Assembly: GCA_027451525.1 (NCBI GenBank)
Contig: DAIDJF010000015.1
Span: 1-64,000 of the forward strand
Source: Ktedonobacterales bacterium
GTDB taxonomy: Bacteria > Chloroflexota > Ktedonobacteria > Ktedonobacterales > Ktedonobacteraceae
Direction: 5' to 3'
DNA: 64,000 nucleotides
How positions within the stretch are numbered: the first letter of the stretch is position 1; every line of letters begins with the position of its first letter. Position numbers and translations under genes: made by a program. This document shows, piece after piece, positions 28,437 to 36,560 of the stretch. Below the pieces are notes generated by a model. The model made no database searches and was not told the origin of the DNA. It saw only the letters and a list, made by a program, of their open reading frames with translations.

Positions 28437-30769
28437 ATAACACCATTATTTTCGATCTGGATGGTGTTATTACCAGCGAGGAAGCCTATTGGGATACAGC
28501 GGGACTGGTAGTGCATGAATTGCTGTATAGTCCGCGCTACTGGAACATCCTACATAGTGCGCTTCCTTATCGTCCGGTCGCTGGTGCAGAAGAGAGCCAT
28601 CGTGTTGCCAATGCTGTGTTGCCACAGGAGGCGATTATCGCGCTCAAAGCGCGTTCGATCAATTCTAATTGGGATACTTGTTACGTGGGCGTGTCTTTCT
28701 GCCTGTTGCATCTGCTCGTGCGTGTACCAAATCTCGCAGCGTTGCTACCATTGCGTCCAGAAAATGCGGAATGGATACAAGCATTCCGTGAACAACTGGC
28801 TCATGTAGAGGTAGAAGGTGTAATTCAAGCAGCAATCTATGCGGATTTTAGTGCAGCCGTTTTTGAGGGCCAGACGGGTATGGCATTTATTGAGCGGTTA
28901 AATGACTATGCAAGTGTCTTGCTTGGTCAGCGTATCGAGGGCGTTTTTGGACGCTATAGTCCATCCTGGTTGTTCTGTCAGGACCTGTTTCAGGAATGGT
29001 ATCTGGGTGATGCTCTCTATATGCAAAGTTACGGTCATGTTCCCGCGCAAACAAGCAAAGAGGGTTGCATTCACTTTGAGCGACCGCTGCTGTCCAAAGA
29101 GCTAATCGCATCAACATTGGCGGAAATACGAGCGGAAGGCTATGTGCTGGGCGTAGCGACGGGGCGTCCTGGGATTGAAGCAACGCTTCCTCTGCAAAAT
29201 TATGGCTGGTGGAACTATTTTGATGAGTCGCGTATTACTACGCACGCAGAGGTCGAGCGCACCGAAAATGTGTTACGTGCGCAGGGACAAACGCAATCAC
29301 TGGTCAAACCGCACCCGTATCAGTTTATGCTGGCAGCGAATCCTGACTATCGGCTTGATGTGGGCAATAAACCGCGCAAAGGCAGTTTTATCGTGATTGG
29401 CGATACGCCGAGCGATGTCAAAGGTGGGCGTGAAGCAGGCGCGATCACGGTGGCGGTGCTGACGGGCGCACGCACAACTGAGGCACGGCGCGTATTGGAA
29501 GCGAGCCAACCCGATTTTATCATTCAAGATGTGACCAGACTGCCCGCCCTATTAAAGGAAATGGATGATCTGGCAATGATTCAGCGTCTGCAATTCAGCG
29601 AGCGCGCTAAAGCCGAGTTATTGCTACAACGCTGGTTCGCGCGTCATATGCATATCGAGGCTGAACGGGTGACGCTCACACCTAAAGCGGTCTCGCTTAA
29701 CTCGTTTAATGGCTTCTACGCGGTTGAGGGGGAAGAATATTTCTTCAAGACACACGTCGAAGATCAGGGTATTCTGCAAGAGTATTATCACGCGGAACTG
29801 TTGTTCAACGCTGGCTATAACATAGTACGGCCTCTGCGCACCATTCATGAGCAGGGACGGCAGATGGTCATTTATCCAGTCGTGCGCTGGCCTGTGATGT
29901 TTGATCTGATGCGCGCTGTTGAGACAGGCGCAACGAGCGAGGTCACGCAGGAACAGCTTGCTAGCGCAGAGAGGCTGGAATGTGAACGCTTGCTGCATAT
30001 TTACCGCGAAACGTTGGCTGAGAGTACGGCTCAGGAGCACGCGCGCGCGCCCATCCATCAGCTTTTCTGGCATCGTCTGGCTGGTGAACGTCTGAAACAT
30101 TTTTACGGCAACAAAGCTGTGCCGCTACCGCAGGATGCCAACGAGCGATATCCTTTTGAACAACTGGCACGTTATCGCTGGCAGATCAATGGCATACGCT
30201 ATCCTATGACGCTAGGCGAACTGATTGCGCGTGGACAAAAGTTACTCCTGCCTGAGCAGGCAGGGGTGACGGTTATTGGGCATGGTGATGCGCACTTCGG
30301 CAATGTTTTTCTTGAAGAGCAAGAACGTTATCTCTACTTTGACCCGGCTTTTGCGGGACGCCATGCGCCGCTATTGGATATGGTCAAGCCACTCTTTCAC
30401 AATATCTTTGCGACATGGATGTATTTTCCGCATGAGATCGCGGAAATGCTGCATTTGTCGGTACGAGTGCAAGATGATACCATCATGGTAGAGCATAATT
30501 ATCGATTAACGCCAGTGCGAGAAGCAATGCTGGCGACGAAGCTGGAATGTCTGGTAATGCCGCTCATCGATGCGCTACGCTCTCGTGACATGTTGCCAGC
30601 GAACTGGCAAGAGACAGTGCAGTCGGCTCTGTTCTGCTGTCCCTTGTTGACAATAAATCTGTTTGATGAGGCGCGTATGCCAGCGGCGATTGGCTGGTTA
30701 GGTTTAACGCTGGCGGTGATCATGGGTCATAGCGACCTGCCATCTTTGGCAAGAGGGCTAGAGGAATGA
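28433..30769 (+). CDS. Fusion: N-terminal HAD-superfamily phosphatase + C-terminal aminoglycoside-phosphotransferase/protein-kinase-like domain
   Basis: HAD motif I 'IIFDLDGVIT', 'GVATGRPG', motif IV 'VIGDTPSDVKGGREAGA'; then kinase-like 'GHGDAHFGNVFLEEQERYLYFDPAFAG' (APH-like HGDxHxxN...D). Overlaps hisG stop and hisH start. Confidence 0.8.
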   Translation: MNNTIIFDLDGVITSEEAYWDTAGLVVHELLYSPRYWNILHSALPYRPVAGAEESHRVANAVLPQEAIIALKARSINSNWDTCYVGVSFCLLHLLVRVPNLAALLPLRPENAEWIQAFREQLAHVEVEGVIQAAIYADFSAAVFEGQTGMAFIERLNDYASVLLGQRIEGVFGRYSPSWLFCQDLFQEWYLGDALYMQSYGHVPAQTSKEGCIHFERPLLSKELIASTLAEIRAEGYVLGVATGRPGIEATLPLQNYGWWNYFDESRITTHAEVERTENVLRAQGQTQSLVKPHPYQFMLAANPDYRLDVGNKPRKGSFIVIGDTPSDVKGGREAGAITVAVLTGARTTEARRVLEASQPDFIIQDVTRLPALLKEMDDLAMIQRLQFSERAKAELLLQRWFARHMHIEAERVTLTPKAVSLNSFNGFYAVEGEEYFFKTHVEDQGILQEYYHAELLFNAGYNIVRPLRTIHEQGRQMVIYPVVRWPVMFDLMRAVETGATSEVTQEQLASAERLECERLLHIYRETLAESTAQEHARAPIHQLFWHRLAGERLKHFYGNKAVPLPQDANERYPFEQLARYRWQINGIRYPMTLGELIARGQKLLLPEQAGVTVIGHGDAHFGNVFLEEQERYLYFDPAFAGRHAPLLDMVKPLFHNIFATWMYFPHEIAEMLHLSVRVQDDTIMVEHNYRLTPVREAMLATKLECLVMPLIDALRSRDMLPANWQETVQSALFCCPLLTINLFDEARMPAAIGWLGLTLAVIMGHSDLPSLARGLEE

Positions 30770-31377
30770 TTGCAATTATTGATTATGGCGCGGGCAATAT
30801 CCGCAGTATCGAAAAGGCTCTGGAACACGTGGGCGCGACCGTGCAAGTCACGAACGATCCAAAGGTGGTTGCGCAAGCTAAGGCGGTGGTCCTGCCAGGG
30901 GTTGGTTCTGGCGGTGCAGCGATGGCGCAAATCACGCATTACGGGCTAGATGATGCTATTCGTGAGGCTACACAACAGGGTAAGCCGTTTCTTGGTATCT
31001 GTCTGGGCATGCAGTTGCTTGCCGATCATCACGAGGAGGGCGAGGTTGATGGTCTGGGATTGTTTCGTGGTGAGGTGAGACGTATCCCGCATGGGCCAAA
31101 GATTCCGCATATGGGCTGGAATCAGGTGCGCCCCTTGCAGGATGGTCTGGCAATTTTTGCTGATATTCCAGCAGATGGCTACTTTTATTTCGCGCACTCG
31201 TACTACGTCGAGCCGCAAGATCAACACGGCGTCGCCGCTGTCACTGATTACGGTTCGCCCTATTGTAGCGTGATTGCCACAGAACAGGTGTGGGGAACGC
31301 AGTTTCACCCAGAGAAGAGTGGAGCAGTTGGCTTGCAATTATTGAAAAATTTTGTGAAATGGGTCAATGTGGCATGA
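30766..31377 (+). CDS. hisH: Imidazole glycerol phosphate synthase, glutamine amidotransferase subunit
   Basis: 'IIDYGAGNIRSIEKAL', 'GKPFLGICLGMQLL', 'WGTQFHPEKSG'. Confidence 0.96.
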   Translation: MIAIIDYGAGNIRSIEKALEHVGATVQVTNDPKVVAQAKAVVLPGVGSGGAAMAQITHYGLDDAIREATQQGKPFLGICLGMQLLADHHEEGEVDGLGLFRGEVRRIPHGPKIPHMGWNQVRPLQDGLAIFADIPADGYFYFAHSYYVEPQDQHGVAAVTDYGSPYCSVIATEQVWGTQFHPEKSGAVGLQLLKNFVKWVNVA

Positions 31378-32093
31378 TTATTTTACCCGCGATAGATATC
31401 AAAGATGGGCAGTGTGTGCGCCTGTATCAAGGAGATTACGCGCAGGTCACAACGTATGACATGGACCCTGTGCGTGTGGCGCAACGCTGGGAGCGCGAGG
31501 GCGCACAGTGGTTGCACGTGGTTGATCTGGATGGCGCGGCACAGGGACATCCTGTCAATAGCGAACTGATCAGACGAATGTGTAGCTCAACGTCGCTGCA
31601 TATCGAGGTTGGTGGTGGCATGCGCGCGCTGGCTGATATTGAGCAGGTGCTTGGGCTGGGCGTAGAGCGCGTGATTGTGGGCACGGTTGCCCTTAAAGAT
31701 CGCACGCTTTTACAAAACGCGCTGGAGCGATGGGGCGAACGGATTGTTGTGGGGCTGGATGCGCGCAATGGGCTGGTTGCCGTTGATGGCTGGCGTGAAA
31801 CATCGCGCGTGCAGGCAACGCACCTTGCCGCTGAACTGAGCGAACTGGGTGTACAACGCTTTATCTATACCGATATTGCGCGTGATGGTGTATTGGGCGG
31901 ACCTAATTTGCAAGCCTTAGGCGAGATGCAGCGTGCCACGTCGCGTCCGCTCATTGCGTCAGGTGGCGTGAGTACCCTCAAGGATATATATGCGCTAGCT
32001 GAAATGCGAGTAGAAGGTGCAATTATTGGGAAGGCACTGTATACGGGTGATATAGCATTGGCTCAGGCACTGGAAGCCACTGGGAGGAAATAG
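31374..32093 (+). CDS. hisA: Phosphoribosylformimino-5-aminoimidazole carboxamide ribotide isomerase
   Basis: '[28 protein letters not shown]'; ATG overlaps hisH stop (ATGA). Confidence 0.96.
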   Translation: MIILPAIDIKDGQCVRLYQGDYAQVTTYDMDPVRVAQRWEREGAQWLHVVDLDGAAQGHPVNSELIRRMCSSTSLHIEVGGGMRALADIEQVLGLGVERVIVGTVALKDRTLLQNALERWGERIVVGLDARNGLVAVDGWRETSRVQATHLAAELSELGVQRFIYTDIARDGVLGGPNLQALGEMQRATSRPLIASGGVSTLKDIYALAEMRVEGAIIGKALYTGDIALAQALEATGRK

Positions 32094-32095
32094 AG

Positions 32096-32863
32096 ATGCT
32101 GACCAAACGTATTATCCCTTGTCTGGACGTTGCGCAAGGGCGAGTCGTCAAGGGCGTGAATTTTGTGAATCTGCGCGATGCTGGCGACCCGGTAGTGCTG
32201 GCCTCGTTTTATAACGACGAGGGAGCCGATGAAGTAGTTTTTCTTGACATTACGGCATCGTATGAGAATCGCGCGACCATGCTGGATGTTGTGCGGCGAA
32301 CGGCGGAACAGGTCTTTATTCCAGTCACAGTCGGTGGCGGTATCCGTACCGTTGAAGACATTCGCGCCACGTTGGGAGCGGGTGCGGATAAAACCTCGCT
32401 TAACACGGCGGCGGTGCAGAATCCAGATATATTGCGGGCGGGAGCGGAACAGTTTGGCGCGCAATGTATCGTGCTGGCAATTGATGCGCGCTCTAACGCG
32501 CAGATGCCGAGCGGCTACGAGGTTTTTGTGCATGGTGGGCGCACGCCTACAGGGATCGATGCGCTGGAATGGGCGCAGCGCGGCGTTGAACTGGGGGCAG
32601 GCGAAATTTTGCTGACCAGCATGGATCGCGACGGCACGAAAATTGGCTATGATCTTGTCTTAACGGCAAAGATTTCACAGGCCGTAACGGTTCCTGTGAT
32701 TGCCTCTGGCGGCGTAGGAACGCTTGAGCACCTGTATGAAGGATTGACGACGGGCGGAGCGGATGCCGTACTTGCCGCTTCAATCTTCCACTTTGGCGAG
32801 TATCGTATCCGGGAAGTCAAGCATTATCTGCATGATAAAGGTGTGCTTGTGCGTCCTGCGTAG
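32096..32863 (+). CDS. hisF: Imidazole glycerol phosphate synthase, cyclase subunit
   Basis: '[33 protein letters not shown]'; '[12 protein letters not shown]'. Confidence 0.97.
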   Translation: MLTKRIIPCLDVAQGRVVKGVNFVNLRDAGDPVVLASFYNDEGADEVVFLDITASYENRATMLDVVRRTAEQVFIPVTVGGGIRTVEDIRATLGAGADKTSLNTAAVQNPDILRAGAEQFGAQCIVLAIDARSNAQMPSGYEVFVHGGRTPTGIDALEWAQRGVELGAGEILLTSMDRDGTKIGYDLVLTAKISQAVTVPVIASGGVGTLEHLYEGLTTGGADAVLAASIFHFGEYRIREVKHYLHDKGVLVRPA

Positions 32864-32948
32864 GCTAATCCATGAAGCTTGTAACTGCTGTTGAACCACA
32901 TGATTGACTAAGACAACGAGATGGAGTAGCAGGTTGGGAGAAAAATCC

Positions 32949-33116
32949 ATGGCAATTCACCCTGCTGTAGGCGTTGGGGTGATTATCAAAAACGGTGATC
33001 ATGTACTGCTCATGAAGCGGCAAAATTCTCATGGTGCAGGGATCTGGTCTATGCCTGGTGGGCACTTAGAGTAGGGGGAATCACCACAAGAGTGCGCTAT
33101 TTGTGGGCAAAGAACA
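32949..33116 (+). pseudogene. Nudix hydrolase remnant with in-frame TAG
   Basis: [58 protein letters not shown]; TAG at 33072-33074 lies inside the Nudix box and the remainder of the box is lost. Confidence 0.8.
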
Positions 33117-33164
33117 TTGAGCGTGTAGAGGACTTTGAGCGGCGCCAATTTCCTACATTGTGCC

Positions 33165-33773
33165 TCATGCTCCATTCATGTTGCCCAACTTCCTGCGTAG
33201 TTCCTGGCGTGCGCGATGGACACGCACTTTCAGCGCGGATTCTTCAATGCCCAGTTTTGCTGCCGCATCCTTTGTGCTCAATCCGTCAATCATGCGCAAA
33301 ATAAAAGCTTCACGGAGCGCGAGTGGCAATGAGCGTACTGCCTGATAGATATGTTCGCGCAATTCTTTGCTTAATACGGCCTGATCTGGTGTCGAGTTAT
33401 CATCGACGAGATAGGCTACAAGTTCTGCAGAAACAGGCTCATCCTGATTGTAGGTGGCTAATGTCACTGTGGCGAATTCTTTGCGACGGCGGCGCATGAG
33501 CGCGGTATTTGTCGTAATGCGATAGAGCCATGTGTGAAGACTGCTTCTGCCCTCAAAGTTTCTAATATGCGCGCAAGCCTGAATGAAACTCTCTTGTACC
33601 ACGTCATCAGCTTCATCGGCATCTTTGAGCATCGTGTGTGCCAATGTATGTAAACGATGCGCGAACTGTTTGAACATACACGTGCACGCCAGACGCTCCT
33701 GACGACGCAATGCTGCCAGCAATTCAGCTTCATCATGGTAGATATCCAGATCGATATCGAGGGGTGAAGACAT
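33165..33773 (-). CDS. ECF-type RNA polymerase sigma factor
   Basis: 'DEADDVVQESFIQACAHIRNFEGRSSLHTWLYRITTNTALMRRRR', 'LPLALREAFILRMIDGLSTKDAAAKLGIEESALKVRVHRARQELRRKL'; start MSSPLDIDLD at 33773. Confidence 0.93.
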   Translation of the reverse strand: MSSPLDIDLDIYHDEAELLAALRRQERLACTCMFKQFAHRLHTLAHTMLKDADEADDVVQESFIQACAHIRNFEGRSSLHTWLYRITTNTALMRRRRKEFATVTLATYNQDEPVSAELVAYLVDDNSTPDQAVLSKELREHIYQAVRSLPLALREAFILRMIDGLSTKDAAAKLGIEESALKVRVHRARQELRRKLGNMNGA

Positions 33774-33915
33774 CTTTCGGTGTGCTCCTTCGCTTATGAT
33801 ATTCCTATAGCCACAAACATATAGCGCATAGTTGTTATTCCGTTCATTACAAACGGCATTGCTATCTTGCATCATAAAAGAAAATGCCAGGGAACGCAAA
33901 CATGCTACGAGAGGA

Positions 33916-33942
33916 TGTAACCTTTTTGTGATGGGCTGCATC
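33916..33942 (+). promoter_or_regulatory. Candidate ECF-type promoter upstream of the MBL/rhodanese gene
   Basis: TGTAAC (33916-33921), 17 nt, CATC (33939-33942). Resembles sigmaX/W-type TGTAAC-N17-CGWC with one mismatch. Confidence 0.3.
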
Positions 33943-33997
33943 CAACGGGGTAGATAGTAAAATGCACTCTTATTGATGCTGTTTCAGGAGGATATAG

Positions 33998-35449
33998 ATG
34001 CTGTTACGTATGGTTTATGATGATACATTGGCACAAGCAAGTTACCTGTTGGGCTGCCCCGCGACGGGTGAGGCTCTGGTGATTGATCCCAATCGCAATA
34101 TTGATCAGTATATTGAGCTGGCACGCAGTAAAGATTTACGTATTACGGCAATTACGGAGACACATATTCACGCTGATTTTGTGTCAGGTTCGCGTGAACT
34201 GGCGCAGAAGACAGGAGCACAACTGTATCTCTCGGATACAGGCCCACAGGAGTGGAAATATAGCTATGCTGCTGAGGCAGGCGCAAAACTGCTTAACGAT
34301 GGCGATACGTTTAATGTTGGGAATGTATTGGTGCAGGCTCTCCACACGCCCGGCCATACGCCAGAACATCTCTCGTTTATGGTTACCGATACCAGAGGCG
34401 CGGATAAGCCAATGGGCATTTTCACGGGCGATTTCATCTTCGTAGGTGACGTGGGACGCCCAGATCTACTGGAGAGAGCGGCGGGTGTGACGGGAACGAT
34501 GGAACCAGGAGCACGTGCGTTGTTCCGCTCGTTACAAAAGATACGTAACCTGCCCGATTATCTGCAAATCTGGCCCGCGCATGGTGCGGGAAGTGCGTGT
34601 GGACGCGCGTTGGGTGCGGTTCCGCAGACAACATTGGGCTATGAAAAACTCTTTAACTGGGCATTCGCGGAGAAGAATGAAGACGAGTTTGTGCGCGCTG
34701 TATTGGATGGTCAACCGGAGCCACCATTCTACTTCGCTGAAATGAAGCGTATCAACAAAGTGGGACCGGGGATCGTGGGCGCGATCACGTTGCCAGAGCA
34801 ATTGACGTTAGCGCAGTTGAGCGAGCAGTTAGCAAAGCCGGCGCGAATTGTCGATACTCGTTCTGCGAGCGAGTACGCGCAAGGGCATATCCCTGGAACG
34901 ATCAATATTCCACTTGATACCTCTTTCTTGAGTTGGGCTGGCTGGCTATTGCCCTATGATCGCCCATTCTACCTGATTGTAGAACAAGAGTATGTTGCTA
35001 CCGCGCTTCGTGAATTGCGTCTGATTGGTTTAGAGCATCTGGCGGGTTTCTGGACGCCTGAAATTGTCGCGGCATGGCAACAGGCTGGACGTACCCTTGA
35101 AACGTTGCCGAAGTTGACAGTTGCCGACTTGCAGCATCGCCTGACAGGCTCATCCAATGGTCAGCAGGTAACACTGCTCGATGTGCGTGGATCGGGTGAG
35201 TATCGTGATGGATATATCGCGGGCAGTGTGAATATTCCATTGGGTTATGTGGAGCGTAGCCTGCGAAATATACCAAATGATCGTCCAGTGTTGGTACAGT
35301 GTCAGGCGGGCACGCGCTCAGCAGTAGCGGCAAGCGTCTTGCAGGCGCATGGTTATAAGCAAGTTGTAGATGTGGTAGGCGGTTTCGAGGCATGGCAGAA
35401 GGCTGGTTATCCTATAGCCGTGCCTGCAAAAGAAGCTTCGCTTGTCTGA
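33998..35449 (+). CDS. MBL-fold persulfide dioxygenase-like domain fused to two rhodanese domains
   Basis: 'THIHADFVSGSRELAQKTGAQLYLSD', 'TPGHTPEHLSFMV', 'FTGDFIFVGDVGRPDLL'; rhodanese 1 lacks an active-site Cys loop, rhodanese 2 has 'VLVQCQAGTRSAVAASVL'. Confidence 0.93.
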   Translation: MLLRMVYDDTLAQASYLLGCPATGEALVIDPNRNIDQYIELARSKDLRITAITETHIHADFVSGSRELAQKTGAQLYLSDTGPQEWKYSYAAEAGAKLLNDGDTFNVGNVLVQALHTPGHTPEHLSFMVTDTRGADKPMGIFTGDFIFVGDVGRPDLLERAAGVTGTMEPGARALFRSLQKIRNLPDYLQIWPAHGAGSACGRALGAVPQTTLGYEKLFNWAFAEKNEDEFVRAVLDGQPEPPFYFAEMKRINKVGPGIVGAITLPEQLTLAQLSEQLAKPARIVDTRSASEYAQGHIPGTINIPLDTSFLSWAGWLLPYDRPFYLIVEQEYVATALRELRLIGLEHLAGFWTPEIVAAWQQAGRTLETLPKLTVADLQHRLTGSSNGQQVTLLDVRGSGEYRDGYIAGSVNIPLGYVERSLRNIPNDRPVLVQCQAGTRSAVAASVLQAHGYKQVVDVVGGFEAWQKAGYPIAVPAKEASLV

Positions 35450-35469
35450 TTTGATGAGTGGAATTTTTG

Positions 35470-35519
35470 GCATAAAAAGGCATGTGGCGGGAAATTTTCC
35501 GCTACATGCCTTTTTATGC
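35470..35519. terminator. Long hairpin after the MBL/rhodanese gene
   Basis: GCATAAAAAGGCATGTGGCGG / CCGCTACATGCCTTTTTATGC, 21 bp with one wobble. Confidence 0.65.
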
Positions 35520-35637
35520 GGGCTTGTTCTGAGACCATGCTATGTGAGCGTATAAAAATGCAAGTTTCATGTGATATCATGCGATAAAGTATGGACCTTG
35601 CCTGCTTACCACATATCGTGAAAGAAGGGCGGAATAG

Positions 35638-35853
35638 ATGCCGATTATTCGTGTTGAAATGCTCGTGGGCCGCACGCCCGCTGTCAAACAGGAATTGATA
35701 ACTCGTGTAACAGAGGCAGTAGTGAGTACACTTGCTGTTAAGCCGGAACAGGTGCGCGTATTGTTGTACGAAATTGCGCCTGAACATTGGGCCGTGGGAG
35801 GCACAACAAAGGCTGAAACAGAGATATCTATAAAACAGCAAGAAAAGGAGTAA
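35638..35853 (+). CDS. 4-oxalocrotonate tautomerase family protein
   Basis: MPIIRVEMLVGRTPAVKQELITRVTEAV...; N-terminal Pro after Met, 71 aa. Confidence 0.88.
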   Translation: MPIIRVEMLVGRTPAVKQELITRVTEAVVSTLAVKPEQVRVLLYEIAPEHWAVGGTTKAETEISIKQQEKE

Positions 35854-35861
35854 ACGTTATT

Positions 35862-36521
35862 ATGCCACAATCGCTTTCCCTCGTACATTTATTGCATGAG
35901 CCACAGGTACAACAAGAGAAGACACCTTTATTGTTGTTGTTACATGGCGTGGGTAGCAATGAGCGCGATTTATTTAGTCTGGTTCCGCTCTTAGATCAAC
36001 GCTTTCTGATTATTAGTGTACGTGCTCCAAACACACTTGCGCCGGGAAGCTATGCCTGGTTTCAGGTAAATTTTACGCCGCAGGGGCCAGTGATTAATCC
36101 CACGCAGGCTGAGGCCAGTCGGCAGGCGATTATACACTTTATTCAAGAAGCTATAGAGATCTATAAAGTAGACCCAGAGCAGATTTATTTGATGGGGTTT
36201 AGCCAGGGGGCGATTATGAGTGCCAGTGTTATGTTGACGCGGCCAGAACTGATAGCGGGTGCGGTCTTGATGAGCGGACGTATTTTGCCGGAGATTCAAC
36301 CGCTGATTGCATCGCCGGAAGCACTCAGTGGAAAGCCTGTGCTGGTTGTGCATGGAACGGCTGATACTGTGTTGCCAATCCAACATGGACGGGCCAGCAA
36401 TAAATTGCTCTCGTCGCTGCCTGTGAATTTGACTTATAAAGAATATGCGATGGCACACGAGATTACATCGCAGAGTTTGAGCGATATTCATAGCTGGCTG
36501 CGTGAACGGTTAGACGCGTGA
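35862..36521 (+). CDS. Alpha/beta hydrolase (carboxylesterase/phospholipase family)
   Basis: 'PLLLLLHGVGSNERDLFSLVPLL', 'LMGFSQGAIMS', 'LVVHGTADTVLP'. Confidence 0.9.
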   Translation: MPQSLSLVHLLHEPQVQQEKTPLLLLLHGVGSNERDLFSLVPLLDQRFLIISVRAPNTLAPGSYAWFQVNFTPQGPVINPTQAEASRQAIIHFIQEAIEIYKVDPEQIYLMGFSQGAIMSASVMLTRPELIAGAVLMSGRILPEIQPLIASPEALSGKPVLVVHGTADTVLPIQHGRASNKLLSSLPVNLTYKEYAMAHEITSQSLSDIHSWLRERLDA

Positions 36522-36560
36522 GCGTGTGTGCAAACCATGTAAAATGAAATAGAGATTGTA

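Noticed and set aside
232-33074. UAG recoding (amber read-through or pyrrolysine) suggested by two in-frame TAGs in recognisable genes
   Set aside because: TAG is used as a normal terminal stop by several intact genes here (e.g. ends at 2691, 5309, 6341, 8603, 17455), and both interrupted frames are also degraded further downstream. Pseudogenisation is simpler.
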